From an uncultured Lachnospiraceae bacterium (GTDB lineage: Bacteria; Bacillota; Clostridia; Lachnospirales; Lachnospiraceae), in the NCBI GenBank assembly GCA_902781455.1, contig CACZJF010000004.1, positions 101,467 through 165,466 on the forward strand: a DNA stretch of 64,000 nucleotides. Reading direction: 5' to 3'. The stretch's first letter is position 1. The number at the start of each line of letters is the position of its first letter. The notes under the pieces were generated by a model. The model was given only the letters and a program-made list of their open reading frames with translations. It was not told the DNA's origin and did not search any database. Shown one piece after another: positions 23,830 through 33,477 of the stretch. The position numbers were made by a program, and so were the translations under genes.

Positions 23830-26667
23830 ATGAAGGGCAATGATGCCGGGACTGCGGTGAAACCGCATGGAGATTCAGCCGGTAAGAAAAACGGTATGGC
23901 TGCTCTTGGCAGAAGCTATACGGTTCTTTTTGTGTTCTGTGCCCTTCTTGCATTTCTTCCATATATGATTCTTGGCAGAAGCTTTGTCTATCGCGTAGAC
24001 GGCGCGTCACAGTATATTGTTTATCTTCGTTATATGGGGCAATATCTGAGAGAGTGGATCAGCCGCATGTCAAAAGGCATCTTTGTGCCTGTCATGTATG
24101 ATTATTCCATCGGAATGGGGGATGACGTCAATGCGATCATCCGGTTTCATCCGTTGGATTATCTTTCCGTTTTTGTTCCGGGAAAGTGGACGGAATACCT
24201 GTATGACGCGATTCTGCTGATCCGGTATTATCTGTCAGGACTTTCTTTCTGCGTGTTTGCCTTCCGATGGAAAAAGATCGGAATGGAAGAGAAGGGCAGG
24301 CTGCCTTACCCGGTCTCACAGACCGGGATTCTGTCCGGCGCGATGGTCTATGTTTTCTGCGGCTACATGCTGCAAAGAGTGATGAATCATCCGACCTATG
24401 CGGCGCCGTATATCATTCTTCCGATTCTTCTTCTGGCAGCGGAAGACATTCTGCGAAAGAAGGGGATCCTCCTCTTCCCGGTGGCTGTATTCCTGGGATT
24501 TGTCAGTAATTATTACTTCATGTATATCTGCTCTATCGCGCTGCTGGTCTATGTGCTGCTGCGCCTTCCGGAATATCTGGAGATATGCGCACGCCAGGGA
24601 AAACGTAAGATTCCTGCGTTCTTTTCCCTGTTTTTTCGTATGGTGGCACTCTACCTTCTTGGACTGGGCATGTCTTTGGTAACGCTCCTTCCAACGCTGA
24701 TCCGGTATCTTTCCTCCTACAGGACTACGCAGACGGTTCAGAGGCAGAACCTTTTTGTCTATATGGACGTGCGGCGTTATGGCGCATGGTTTGCCAATCT
24801 GATCACTCCGTTTGTGAGCTCAGGAAATGGAACAAATCTGAATTATGCTGTGATTGTGTATCCAGCCGTCGTGATGCTGCTTTTCTTCTGCAGAGGGAAG
24901 CTGCGCGTTCTCAAGCGTGTCCTGCTTCTGGAACTGATCTGCCTTTTGGTTCCGCTGGGTGGGTATATCATGGCTTTCTTCAACAATGAGAATAACCGCT
25001 GGATGTTCCTGATCTCACTTGCGCTCGGAATGACCGTTGTCTTTATGGCAGACGCATTTGTCTGTCTGGACGAGGTGCGGCAGAAAGTGCTGGCTTCATC
25101 CGGCGTGGTTTTTCTGATTGTCTCTGCCGTGATCATTGTCATCCTGGATGAAAAGACTTTTGCCATTATTGCCGTGCTTGAGCTCGCTGTCTGTCTGGCT
25201 GTGCTGATCGGGCTTGGCCGGAGGAATCCTTCTTCCAAAGCTGTGCGGAGGGCAGTGCTTCTCATTACCTGTCTGAGCACAGTCGTGAATGCATGGATGA
25301 CCTTCCTGCCCGGTTTCGGCAATACGGCTGTGCTCAGTGAAGAGGCAGGAAGCGCATACAGACGGTTTGAGAAAGGGGGCGGGGAAGCCCTGAGCCAGGT
25401 GAAGGGGGACGGCTTTTTCCGGATTGACTCTTCCTCTGTAAAAGCAGGAAGGGAGAATGCAGGAATCTATTTCGGCTACAACGGTATCTCGATGTATAAC
25501 AGTATTCTGAATGCTGACCTGATTCAGTCCATGCTGGAAGTGGACAACATCGGCCTGGATTCCATTACACATCTGCAGGATCTGGACGGACGGTTTCCGT
25601 CAGAGAGCCTTGCCGGGTGCAGGTATTATGTCACAAAGAAGAAGGGGTGCAGGCCATTCGGGTTTACAGATCAGCCGGTTCAGAAGATCGGCTCCTATTA
25701 CGTATATGAAAATGAGCTTGCGCTGGAATTCGCTTATGGATATGACAGCGTGATCCTGAAAAAGGATTATGAGAAACTGGATTCGGTCGAAAAGGAGCTG
25801 GTTAAGCTTCATGCGGCTCTCGTGGACGAAGAGGATCTTCCAAAGGCGGCGAAGCTGAAGCAGATGACACAAACGCCGGAGGAGATTCTGACCGTGGAGA
25901 TTCCTCTTCCCGAAGAACAGGAAGGGCTGACAAGGACCGGGAACACCTACTACGCTCAGAAGCGTCATACCATACTACACCTGCCGTATGAAAAAAAGCC
26001 GGGGTATCTGTGCCTTCTGTCCCTGAAAGGGTTCTGGCGTGACAGAGTCAATTCATCGTACATACGTGTGAGCACCGGCACTCTGAAGAAGCGGTTTTAT
26101 CTGCGCGGACCGGAAAATCTCTTCACACTCGGCAGAAAGGACTATCTGATTGATCTGATGGCAGAGTCTGCAGATGCAGGCAGTCCCCAGAAGACGGAAC
26201 TGAAGATCAAGCTTTACTCGAACGGCACCTATTATCTGGATTCCGCGCAGTTGATCTATGTCCCTGTCGGACATTTTCAGAAAGACACAGACAAACTGTC
26301 AGAGGGAATCCGGACTGATCTGAAGATCACGGGAAACAGCGCGAAGGGAACCCTGAGCCTTTCCAAGGACCGGCTGGTGACATTCCAGATTCTGTATAAG
26401 AAGGGCTGGAAGCTGTTTGTTGACGGGGAACAGACGCAGCTGTTTTCCTCCAATGGCTGCTGGCTCGGTGCGTATATTCCTGAAGGAGAACACGAGATCC
26501 TGCTTATGTATGAGACGCCGGGATTAAGGGTTGGTGCCATGATATCGTTTGTCTCACTGCTTCTGTGGTGTCTTCTGGCTGCCTTGTGGCTGAGGGCAAA
26601 GAAAAAAGGACCTCCGGTGTCCTGCTTCCGGCACCGGATTCCGGCAGCTGAAGACGGCACTGTGTGA
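23830..26667 (+). CDS. YfhO-family membrane protein, putative GT-C glycosyltransferase, copy 1
   Basis: The 945-residue protein has an N-terminal half with about 12 membrane spans and a C-terminal extracellular half. Family features are DGASQYIVYLRYMGQYL, IGMGDDVNAIIRFHPLDYLS, SNYYFMYICSIAL and FNNENNRWMFLI, closing with a membrane span. YfhO/GtlB proteins in Bacillus and Listeria transfer sugars from undecaprenyl-phosphate-sugar to teichoic acids outside the cell. The start at 23830 follows GAGGAAAGGA; an ATG 12 codons earlier lacks a site. No clear promoter was found. A paralogue follows seven bases later. Confidence 0.88.
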   Translation: MKGNDAGTAVKPHGDSAGKKNGMAALGRSYTVLFVFCALLAFLPYMILGRSFVYRVDGASQYIVYLRYMGQYLREWISRMSKGIFVPVMYDYSIGMGDDVNAIIRFHPLDYLSVFVPGKWTEYLYDAILLIRYYLSGLSFCVFAFRWKKIGMEEKGRLPYPVSQTGILSGAMVYVFCGYMLQRVMNHPTYAAPYIILPILLLAAEDILRKKGILLFPVAVFLGFVSNYYFMYICSIALLVYVLLRLPEYLEICARQGKRKIPAFFSLFFRMVALYLLGLGMSLVTLLPTLIRYLSSYRTTQTVQRQNLFVYMDVRRYGAWFANLITPFVSSGNGTNLNYAVIVYPAVVMLLFFCRGKLRVLKRVLLLELICLLVPLGGYIMAFFNNENNRWMFLISLALGMTVVFMADAFVCLDEVRQKVLASSGVVFLIVSAVIIVILDEKTFAIIAVLELAVCLAVLIGLGRRNPSSKAVRRAVLLITCLSTVVNAWMTFLPGFGNTAVLSEEAGSAYRRFEKGGGEALSQVKGDGFFRIDSSSVKAGRENAGIYFGYNGISMYNSILNADLIQSMLEVDNIGLDSITHLQDLDGRFPSESLAGCRYYVTKKKGCRPFGFTDQPVQKIGSYYVYENELALEFAYGYDSVILKKDYEKLDSVEKELVKLHAALVDEEDLPKAAKLKQMTQTPEEILTVEIPLPEEQEGLTRTGNTYYAQKRHTILHLPYEKKPGYLCLLSLKGFWRDRVNSSYIRVSTGTLKKRFYLRGPENLFTLGRKDYLIDLMAESADAGSPQKTELKIKLYSNGTYYLDSAQLIYVPVGHFQKDTDKLSEGIRTDLKITGNSAKGTLSLSKDRLVTFQILYKKGWKLFVDGEQTQLFSSNGCWLGAYIPEGEHEILLMYETPGLRVGAMISFVSLLLWCLLAALWLRAKKKGPPVSCFRHRIPAAEDGTV

Positions 26668-26674
26668 ATTGGTT

Positions 26675-29473
26675 ATGAAAAGAAGAGGTTTTACCAGAAA
26701 ATATATATTGATTTATACCGCGCTGTTTGCCTTGCTTTGCGTGATTGTGTTCTTTCCCTTTGTGCAGAATGGAAAGTGTCTGGTCGGGAAGGGGGATGGA
26801 CAGTCGCAGTATATCCTGCAGCTCGAATACATGGGACGCTGGCTGAGGCAGGCACTGCAGGGCTTTTGGCACGGAGATTTTACGCCGCCAAGATTTGACT
26901 TTGCAATCGGGATGGGGGACGATATCACATCCGTCGTGCGTTTCCATCCCCTGGACTTTCTTTCTGTGTTTGTGCCGGAGGCAGGGACGGAGTTTTTGTA
27001 TCAGTTTCTGATCTTCCTCAGGCTGTATCTGGCCGGGCTGTCATTTTCCCTGTACTGCTTTGCATGGAAGAAGATGACAGCACCCGCAGCAGCACCGTCT
27101 TCCTGGGCACATGAATCCTGGGCGGTCCTGGCGGGGAGCATGGTGTATCTGTTTACCGGATATACCTTCAGTCTTGGAATTGTGCATCCGACGTATCTGT
27201 CTCCACTTATTACCCTTCCTCTGCTTCTTCTGGGAGCGGAACGCATGATGCACCGGGAGAAGGAGCACCGGTTCGTCCTGTTTTCTGTCATGACAGCTGT
27301 CAGTTTCATCAGCAATTATTACTTTATGTATATTGCTTCCGTGGCAGCGGTGATCTATGTGTTCGTACGGTTTTTCCAGATTTACAAAGAAAACCGCGTC
27401 AGGCAGTTTATCATTGTGTTTTTCAGATTTGTCTTCGCATACGGGACAGGGGCGCTGATTTCATGCATTACACTGCTTCCGGTTCTGAAACGGTATGGAA
27501 GCAGTTACAGATCACAGCATCTGACAACACTGGCGAATCTCCTTTTCTATGCTGACAGGCGCCGGTACGCAGCATGGCTGATCAATCTGATCACTCCTTT
27601 GAGGGCCTCGGGAAACGGGACACATCTGAATTATATCGTACTTGTCTTTCCTGCGATCCTTCTTCTGTTTTTCTTCTCCAGGAGAGAGGATGAAAGCAAG
27701 GAAAGAGCTTCAGTGAGAGTCTTTCTCAGGATTGCCGCGATAGTTCTGCTTGTAGTTCTTCTGCTTCCGGCAGGCGGTTATCTCCTGGCGGCGATGAATA
27801 ACGAGAACAATCGCTGGGTGTTCCTGATCGCACTGCTGTGCGGCGGTATTGTATCTTTCTCATTTCCGGACTTTTTCCGGCTGCAGAAGCATCACGCACA
27901 AGCCCTGACCGCAGGCTGCGTTGTCTATGACCTGGCGGTGATGGCTTCGTTTTTCTATCTTGGCTTCGACCTGTATCAGGCAGCAGGAGCCATCCAGCTT
28001 ACCATTACGACGATCCTTCTGCTTACGGTTGGAAGAAGAGCTGCAAAAAGGGCTGTGTGCACGCTGTTGATGTGTATCTGTGTCTTTTCGTGCGCGGTGG
28101 ACGGAATCATGACATTTGCCAGGCCTTTCGGCAACCTGACCCGTTTCTACCAGAAGGCCGGGAATACAACTGCATGGTACAGAAAGAGTGTATATGCGAA
28201 CTATCTGAAGATTCCGGGAGCCGGAGAGGATGGATTTTGTCGTGTAGACGGCGTGTTTTCCCGCAACACGGAAGACAATGCGGCTCTGCTGCTGGGTTAC
28301 CATGGAATCCAGATGTACAACAGTGTCATGAACACAGCTCAGCTGGACGCTCTGATGGAAACGGACAATGTCGGTCTGACAACCATGCTGCACATCAAGC
28401 ATCTGGATGGAAGAAGTGCGGCCCAGGAACTGGCGGCGGTGCGGTATTATATGGTCAGGCCTAAAAGCGCGGCAGCCATTCCTTATGGCTATTCCAAAGA
28501 GCCTGTTTACCAGGATCGGAATATTGCCATCTATGAAAACCAGATTCCTTTGTCTGTGTCATACGGCTGCAGCCGTGTGATGGCGCAGAGCGAATATGAG
28601 AAGCTGACCGCGGCGCAGAAAGAGTATGTGTGTCTGGACGCAGCCGTGATTGCCGATGAGGAGGCAAGGGCCTTCCGGGGAGAGACTCTGACAGCACAGG
28701 AATACAGCCGGATGGCTGGCATAGTGACAGAACCGGTGTCCGGTCTTAGGGCGGATACCGGAATCAGGATAAAGGAGAAGAAGGGCAAGGGCACAGTCCT
28801 GAAGGTTAAGAATAAAAAGTCAAAATGCCATCTTACAGTCAGGATGAGAAAGGGATATGCGTGTTATCTGGCTCTGGAGGACGTCAGTGCTTCCCAGAGT
28901 GCAAGCATCCGTGTGAAGGCAGCAGATGTAACAGACATGGCAACATTGCTGACCGATGATGCCACCTACACTTTGAGAAGGTCGGATTATCTCGTGAATC
29001 TGGGAAACCCACAGGAGGATGCTGATAAAGAACTGTCTCTGCGCTTTACGAAAAAGGGCACCTACCGGATCGGCAGCCTGCGTGTTGTATACATTCCGAT
29101 GGAAGGCTATGAAGAGAAGGTCGGCGTACTGCGGCTTCATGCGATGCAGCAAGAGCAGGTAAGGGATGATGTGATCAGTGGAACAGCAGAGTGGGATCAG
29201 CCAGGGGTCCAGCTGTTTTCTGTTCCATACAGTGACGGATGGAAGGCAGAGGTAGATGGTAAGCCGGCATGCCTTCTGAAGGCAGACAGCTGCTGGATGG
29301 GACTTGTCATGGAGCCCGGCGTTCATACCATACGTCTGATTTACCGGACGCCGATGCTGAAAGCCGGTGCATGGTGCAGCGCTTTGGGATTTGCTGTGCT
29401 GATTCTTGCTGCACTCTTTTTCAGGATCAGGAAACGCAGACTTCGAACAGATAAAAGACAGGGAGCTGAATAA
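26675..29473 (+). CDS. YfhO-family membrane protein, putative GT-C glycosyltransferase, copy 2
   Basis: This 932-residue paralogue of the preceding gene has the same segments: DGQSQYILQLEYMGRWL, IGMGDDITSVVRFHPLDFLS, SNYYFMYIASVA and MNNENNRWVFLI. The acidic GDD loop, the likely catalytic region, is kept. The C-terminal halves differ more, so the two copies may recognise different acceptors. Translation probably starts at ATG 26675; a TTG at 26669 is in frame, and neither has a strong ribosome binding site. This suggests coupling to the upstream gene. Confidence 0.88.
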   Translation: MKRRGFTRKYILIYTALFALLCVIVFFPFVQNGKCLVGKGDGQSQYILQLEYMGRWLRQALQGFWHGDFTPPRFDFAIGMGDDITSVVRFHPLDFLSVFVPEAGTEFLYQFLIFLRLYLAGLSFSLYCFAWKKMTAPAAAPSSWAHESWAVLAGSMVYLFTGYTFSLGIVHPTYLSPLITLPLLLLGAERMMHREKEHRFVLFSVMTAVSFISNYYFMYIASVAAVIYVFVRFFQIYKENRVRQFIIVFFRFVFAYGTGALISCITLLPVLKRYGSSYRSQHLTTLANLLFYADRRRYAAWLINLITPLRASGNGTHLNYIVLVFPAILLLFFFSRREDESKERASVRVFLRIAAIVLLVVLLLPAGGYLLAAMNNENNRWVFLIALLCGGIVSFSFPDFFRLQKHHAQALTAGCVVYDLAVMASFFYLGFDLYQAAGAIQLTITTILLLTVGRRAAKRAVCTLLMCICVFSCAVDGIMTFARPFGNLTRFYQKAGNTTAWYRKSVYANYLKIPGAGEDGFCRVDGVFSRNTEDNAALLLGYHGIQMYNSVMNTAQLDALMETDNVGLTTMLHIKHLDGRSAAQELAAVRYYMVRPKSAAAIPYGYSKEPVYQDRNIAIYENQIPLSVSYGCSRVMAQSEYEKLTAAQKEYVCLDAAVIADEEARAFRGETLTAQEYSRMAGIVTEPVSGLRADTGIRIKEKKGKGTVLKVKNKKSKCHLTVRMRKGYACYLALEDVSASQSASIRVKAADVTDMATLLTDDATYTLRRSDYLVNLGNPQEDADKELSLRFTKKGTYRIGSLRVVYIPMEGYEEKVGVLRLHAMQQEQVRDDVISGTAEWDQPGVQLFSVPYSDGWKAEVDGKPACLLKADSCWMGLVMEPGVHTIRLIYRTPMLKAGAWCSALGFAVLILAALFFRIRKRRLRTDKRQGAE

Positions 29474-29576
29474 TGTTCCCGGAAGTGATGAGAAACAGCA
29501 CAGGCGAGTGAAAGAATTCGCATTTGGAAACAATCAGTCAACTTACATAAACGTGCGTTTTGGGAGGAAAGGAAGT

Positions 29577-30572
29577 ATGATTGCACCGCTGACAGCCGTG
29601 ACACCGGTCCAGGAGATACCTTTTGCCGACGCAGGAGGAAACCATCTGTGGATCAAGCGGGATGATCTTCTGCCGTTCTCTTTCGGAGGAAACAAGGTTC
29701 GGATCGCCGCTTCTTTTCTGGAGGATTGTAAATCGAAGGGCTGTGATGCTATGATTCTGTACGGGGACAGAAGATCCAATCTGTGCAGGGTGCTTTCCGC
29801 CATGAACACAGCGTCCTTTCTCGATACGGTTATGATCGAGACGAGTGAGAATGAACAGCCGGATATTGTCCCGTTTAATGAAAGAATGATCCGTCTGCAC
29901 GGAATACGGATCCTTCCCTGCCGCAAAACGGAGATCCGGTCCACGGTGGAATATGCGATGGAGGTTCTGCGTACAGAAGGGAAGAAGCCGTATTATATCT
30001 ATGGAAACTCTCTGGGAGAGGGCAATGAGGGTACAGCTGCTGATGCCTATGTGAGGGCGAGTGACGAGATCCTTGCATGGGAGAAGGCTTCGGGTATTCC
30101 GATTGATTATGTGTTTACCGCATGCGGAACCGGCAGCACGCTGGCAGGACTTGCGGTCGGGCTGCTGGAGGGAGGAAGCCGTGCGGAGGTCATTGGGATC
30201 TCGATTTCTTCCAGATCTCCGGAGCGTGCACGGAGCTGTGTGTGCAGGGCAGCGTATGACTGGTACAGAAGAGCCGGAAGGATAGCGCCTGACTGTCTGG
30301 AAACACATCTGACTGTGGAGACAGCGTATAACTGTGGAGGGTATGGCAGGAAGGATCAGCGGGTCCTGGATCTGATCCGCCGCGTATTTCTGGAGACCTC
30401 CATCCCGCTGGATCCGACCTATACAGGCAAAGCATTCCGGGGAATGCTGGATTATCTGAAAGATCACAGGATCCAGGAGAAGAATATCCTGTTTCTCCAT
30501 ACAGGCGGCACCCCCCTTTTCTTTGACCTTCTGGCGGAAGAAAATGGCTGGGCAGTCGGAGAGAAAGTATAG
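29577..30572 (+). CDS. PLP-dependent enzyme of the D-cysteine desulfhydrase / ACC deaminase family
   Basis: The 331-residue protein resembles fold-type II PLP enzymes acting on D-cysteine or 1-aminocyclopropane-1-carboxylate. Seen: IKRDDLLPFSFGGNKVR with the PLP Lys at K40, the phosphate loop CGTGSTLAGL near residue 185, and a C-terminal LHTGGTPLFFD. The start at 29577 follows GGGAGGAAAGG, and the frame upstream overlaps the YfhO gene. Its position inside a glycan locus suggests it makes or destroys an amino acid used there. The real substrate is unknown. Confidence 0.82.
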   Translation: MIAPLTAVTPVQEIPFADAGGNHLWIKRDDLLPFSFGGNKVRIAASFLEDCKSKGCDAMILYGDRRSNLCRVLSAMNTASFLDTVMIETSENEQPDIVPFNERMIRLHGIRILPCRKTEIRSTVEYAMEVLRTEGKKPYYIYGNSLGEGNEGTAADAYVRASDEILAWEKASGIPIDYVFTACGTGSTLAGLAVGLLEGGSRAEVIGISISSRSPERARSCVCRAAYDWYRRAGRIAPDCLETHLTVETAYNCGGYGRKDQRVLDLIRRVFLETSIPLDPTYTGKAFRGMLDYLKDHRIQEKNILFLHTGGTPLFFDLLAEENGWAVGEKV

Positions 30573-30594
30573 TTTTTGAGGAGGAGTGAGCGCA

Positions 30595-31536
30595 ATGCTG
30601 GTTTCGGTTGTAATCCCATGCTACAATTCGGAGAAAACGATCCGGAAGGTCGTGGAGATGACCATGCAGGAGTTTGAGAAGATCGAAGGGTATGACGTGG
30701 AGTTTGTCCTGGTCAATGACAATTCCAGAGATGGAACATTTGAGGAGATCAGGCTTCTGGCTGGAGAGTATCCGCAGGTGCACGGGATTAACCTGATGCG
30801 GAATTTCGGACAGCATAATGCCCTGATGTGTGGAATGAATTATACCCATGGTGATCTGATCATGGGGATGGACGATGATATGCAGACACATCCCTCCCAG
30901 ATCGGAAAGCTTCTGGACAAGCAGAAAGAAGGATATGACCTGGTGTATGGCGTGTACGAGAAGAGCGAGAATTCAGCCGGCAAAAACCTGACCAGCTGGT
31001 TCAACAGGGTGTCTTCCCGCATGCTGCTTGGCCGGCCGAAGGAGATCCGGTCCAGCAATTTCTGGCTGATCACGAATAAGGTGCGCATGGAGGTGATCCG
31101 GTACCGGAATTACAATCCATATGTGGACGGACTGTTTTTCCGGACGACGCATAACGTTGGAAATGTGGTGATTGAGCACCACAAAAGAGAATATGGAACC
31201 AGTAATTATACGCTCAGAAAGATGATGAAGCTGTGGATGGCGTACTGGAATTACTCCGTCCTCCCGCTCAGGGCCGCGTCCGTACTTGGCTCTGTCACAG
31301 CGCTGCTTGGATTTCTGGCAGCGATAGTCACGATCGTTCATAAGCTGATCGATCCGGGCACGACGGTGGGCTGGGCTTCCACTCTGAGCATCATGCTGAT
31401 CTTTTTCGGCTTCACGCTGCTTGTGCTCGGGATTATCGGAGAATACATCGGTGAGATCGTGCTGTCGATCAATAATACCCCACAATATGTGATCCGGGAA
31501 ATGGTCAATGTCAAGGACGAGGATAGGATAAGTTGA
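30595..31536 (+). CDS. GT2 polyprenyl-phosphate glycosyltransferase (CsbB/ArnC/GtrB-like), copy 1
   Basis: This 313-residue family 2 glycosyltransferase has a GT-A domain starting VVIPCYNSEKTI, a metal-binding DDD motif in MGMDDDMQTHP, a Q-rich acceptor segment NFGQHNALMCG and two C-terminal membrane spans (SVTALLGFLAAIVTIV and LIFFGFTLLVLGIIGEYIG). Such enzymes make undecaprenyl-phosphate-linked sugars on the inner face. The ATG at 30595 sits about nine bases after GAGGAG; GTG at 30586 is in frame but overlaps that site. The next gene overlaps by four bases. Confidence 0.9.
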   Translation: MLVSVVIPCYNSEKTIRKVVEMTMQEFEKIEGYDVEFVLVNDNSRDGTFEEIRLLAGEYPQVHGINLMRNFGQHNALMCGMNYTHGDLIMGMDDDMQTHPSQIGKLLDKQKEGYDLVYGVYEKSENSAGKNLTSWFNRVSSRMLLGRPKEIRSSNFWLITNKVRMEVIRYRNYNPYVDGLFFRTTHNVGNVVIEHHKREYGTSNYTLRKMMKLWMAYWNYSVLPLRAASVLGSVTALLGFLAAIVTIVHKLIDPGTTVGWASTLSIMLIFFGFTLLVLGIIGEYIGEIVLSINNTPQYVIREMVNVKDEDRIS

Positions 31537-32744
31537 AGAAAATGATGATCCTTGGGGCAGGTGTCTATCAGCTGCCCCTGATATCACAGGCCCGCAGTAT
31601 GGGATTTGAGACGATTGTTGTGAGCGTGCCAGGATCGTATCCCGGCTTTGCACTGGCTGACAAGGCGCTTTATATCGACACCAGGGACAAGGAGCGGGTG
31701 CTGAAGGCTGCAAGGCAGGAACAGATCCAGGGGATCTGTACGACCGGAACAGATGTTGCGGTATCTTCGATCGGGTATGTCTGCGATCAGATGGGACTGT
31801 CAGGGATATCCATGCGTGCTGCGGATATCCTGTGTGATAAAGCCCGGATGAAGGAGGCCTTCCTTGCCCACGACGTCCGGTGTGCGCCGGGCAGAAGAGC
31901 ATACAGCGTCATGGAAGCGGTTCAGGCAGCCCGCGAGACGGGATATCCGGCTGTGGTGAAAAGAGTTGACAGCTCCGGAAGCCGGGGCATTACCGTGGTA
32001 AACGGGGACGAAGATGTGAAACGTGCCTGGATGAGTGCAAAGGAGAAGACGAGCCGGGAATACGTGCTGGTTGAGAGAAAGCTCAATGGGGTTGAGATCG
32101 GTGTGGATGGATATGTGCGAAACCACCGGATCATATTTTTTGCTCCTCATACGAAATTTGTCTATCAGGGAGAGCATTCGACTGTGCCGATTGGCCATGC
32201 TTTCCCTTGTCCCCTGAGCCCGGAACTGACAGAGGATCTCAGAGAGCAGCTGCAAAGGTGTGTGGACGCGGCCGGCGCGGACCATTGCTGTTTCAACGCG
32301 GATGTCTTCATTGACACAGATCAGGCATGGGTGATTGAGATGGGCGGACGATGCGGGGCAACCTGCATTCCGGAGCTGATATCAGAATACTATGGTTTTG
32401 ACTACTATGAGGCAATGCTGCTGGAAGCAGCCGGGATCAGGGCGGAGTTTCCGAACAGGGAGGGCGGCAGCGGCTGCATGGCAAAGCTTATGACAAGCCC
32501 GGTGGAGGGAATTGTCACCGGGATTGATGAAAAGGGACTGAAAGAGCTGCGCGAAAGCGGCATTGACGTCAGGATCGATCCGCAGGTAGGTTCCCATGTG
32601 TTTGCGATGTCTGACGGGACAGACAGGATCGGGCAGGTTCTGGTGAAGACCAAAGAGGAGAAAGAACTGGACGAGGCCATGTCACGTGCGAGGAGCTGCC
32701 TGACTGTCAACGGACAGAATCTGGAGGAACTATGGAGAAGCTGA
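31533..32744 (+). CDS. ATP-grasp ligase, copy 1
   Basis: The 403-residue ATP-grasp enzyme makes an amide or similar bond through an acyl phosphate. N-terminal pre-ATP-grasp domain: MILGAGVYQLPLI. The ATP-binding part has AVVKRVDSSGSRGITVV and the C-terminal metal-site region has VIEMGGRCGATCIPELIS. It starts with TTG overlapping the stop of the GT2 (ATG at 31542 is an alternative). It is clearly paralogous to the gene at 34536, and each follows a GT2 with the same four-base overlap. The substrate is unknown; amino-acid addition to a lipid-linked sugar is inference. Confidence 0.85.
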   Translation: MKKMMILGAGVYQLPLISQARSMGFETIVVSVPGSYPGFALADKALYIDTRDKERVLKAARQEQIQGICTTGTDVAVSSIGYVCDQMGLSGISMRAADILCDKARMKEAFLAHDVRCAPGRRAYSVMEAVQAARETGYPAVVKRVDSSGSRGITVVNGDEDVKRAWMSAKEKTSREYVLVERKLNGVEIGVDGYVRNHRIIFFAPHTKFVYQGEHSTVPIGHAFPCPLSPELTEDLREQLQRCVDAAGADHCCFNADVFIDTDQAWVIEMGGRCGATCIPELISEYYGFDYYEAMLLEAAGIRAEFPNREGGSGCMAKLMTSPVEGIVTGIDEKGLKELRESGIDVRIDPQVGSHVFAMSDGTDRIGQVLVKTKEEKELDEAMSRARSCLTVNGQNLEELWRS

Positions 32745-33082
32745 AGAAATATCTGCCGCTCCACCTTACGATCATGCTATTCTCCCTGACAAGTGTGTTT
32801 TCAAAGGCTGCAAGTGTAGCGTATAATACAGGAGGGCTGAAATCGCCGATGCTCTGGCTGTTTCTCTTCCTGATGATGCTGAACTGCGGGGTCTATGCAA
32901 TCGCGTGGCAGAAGGTGATCCGCAGATTTGAACTTAATGTAGCCTATGCCAATCGGTCTGTGTACCTGATCTGGGTTCAGATCTGGGCGGTCATGATCTT
33001 CAAGGAGAATCTCTCCGCGTCTAACATTGTCGGCCTGGTGATTGTGATGGCTGGTGTTTTGGTGGTTGTGTTCCATGAATAA
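32732..33082 (+). CDS. SMR/EmrE-type small membrane protein, flippase subunit A
   Basis: The 116-residue protein has four membrane spans and resembles half-size DMT/SMR proteins such as ArnE. Seen: FSLTSVFSKAAS at the start and a C-terminal NIVGLVIVMAGVLVVVF. The start after GGAGG overlaps the end of the ATP-grasp gene by 13 bases. Its own 3' end overlaps the next SMR gene. It lies next to an ArnC-like GT2 and encodes one half of a probable undecaprenyl-phosphate-sugar flippase. Confidence 0.8.
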   Translation: MEKLKKYLPLHLTIMLFSLTSVFSKAASVAYNTGGLKSPMLWLFLFLMMLNCGVYAIAWQKVIRRFELNVAYANRSVYLIWVQIWAVMIFKENLSASNIVGLVIVMAGVLVVVFHE

Positions 33083-33419
33083 ATATTTGCTGCTGATGTT
33101 CATACTGACGTTTTTCTCTGCGCTCTCCCAGCTTCTTCTGAAGCTCAGTGCGAACGAGACGCACAAAGGGCGCTTTGGAGAGTACCTGAATGGGAAGGTG
33201 ATCACGGCGTATGTCATTTTCGCCCTGGTACTGCTTCTGAATACGTATGCCTATACGAAGGTAAACCTGAAGTACGGACCGGTCATAGATACCTTTACCT
33301 ATGTTTTTGTGCTTCTCCTTTCTGTGCTTGTGCTGAAGGAAAGGCTTGAGAAGTGGAAGCTGGCCGGCAACGTCATGATTATAGCAGGAGTTCTCCTCTA
33401 TGCGATGGAGCCTTTCTGA
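33075..33419 (+). CDS. SMR/EmrE-type small membrane protein, flippase subunit B
   Basis: The 114-residue protein has four membrane spans: FILTFFSALSQLLLKLSAN is the typical first helix, and KLAGNVMIIAGVLLYAM the last. The start ATG at 33075 overlaps the stop of subunit A by eight bases, so the two are translationally coupled, as expected for a heterodimer like ArnE/ArnF. A lipid-linked sugar flippase role is inferred from context; a small-molecule exporter is the alternative. Confidence 0.8.
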   Translation: MNKYLLLMFILTFFSALSQLLLKLSANETHKGRFGEYLNGKVITAYVIFALVLLLNTYAYTKVNLKYGPVIDTFTYVFVLLLSVLVLKERLEKWKLAGNVMIIAGVLLYAMEPF

Positions 33420-33477
33420 TGCCGGTTTTTGGCAAGTCTGTCAATCTATGGTAATATAACCTGAAAAAAGGGGCAGT

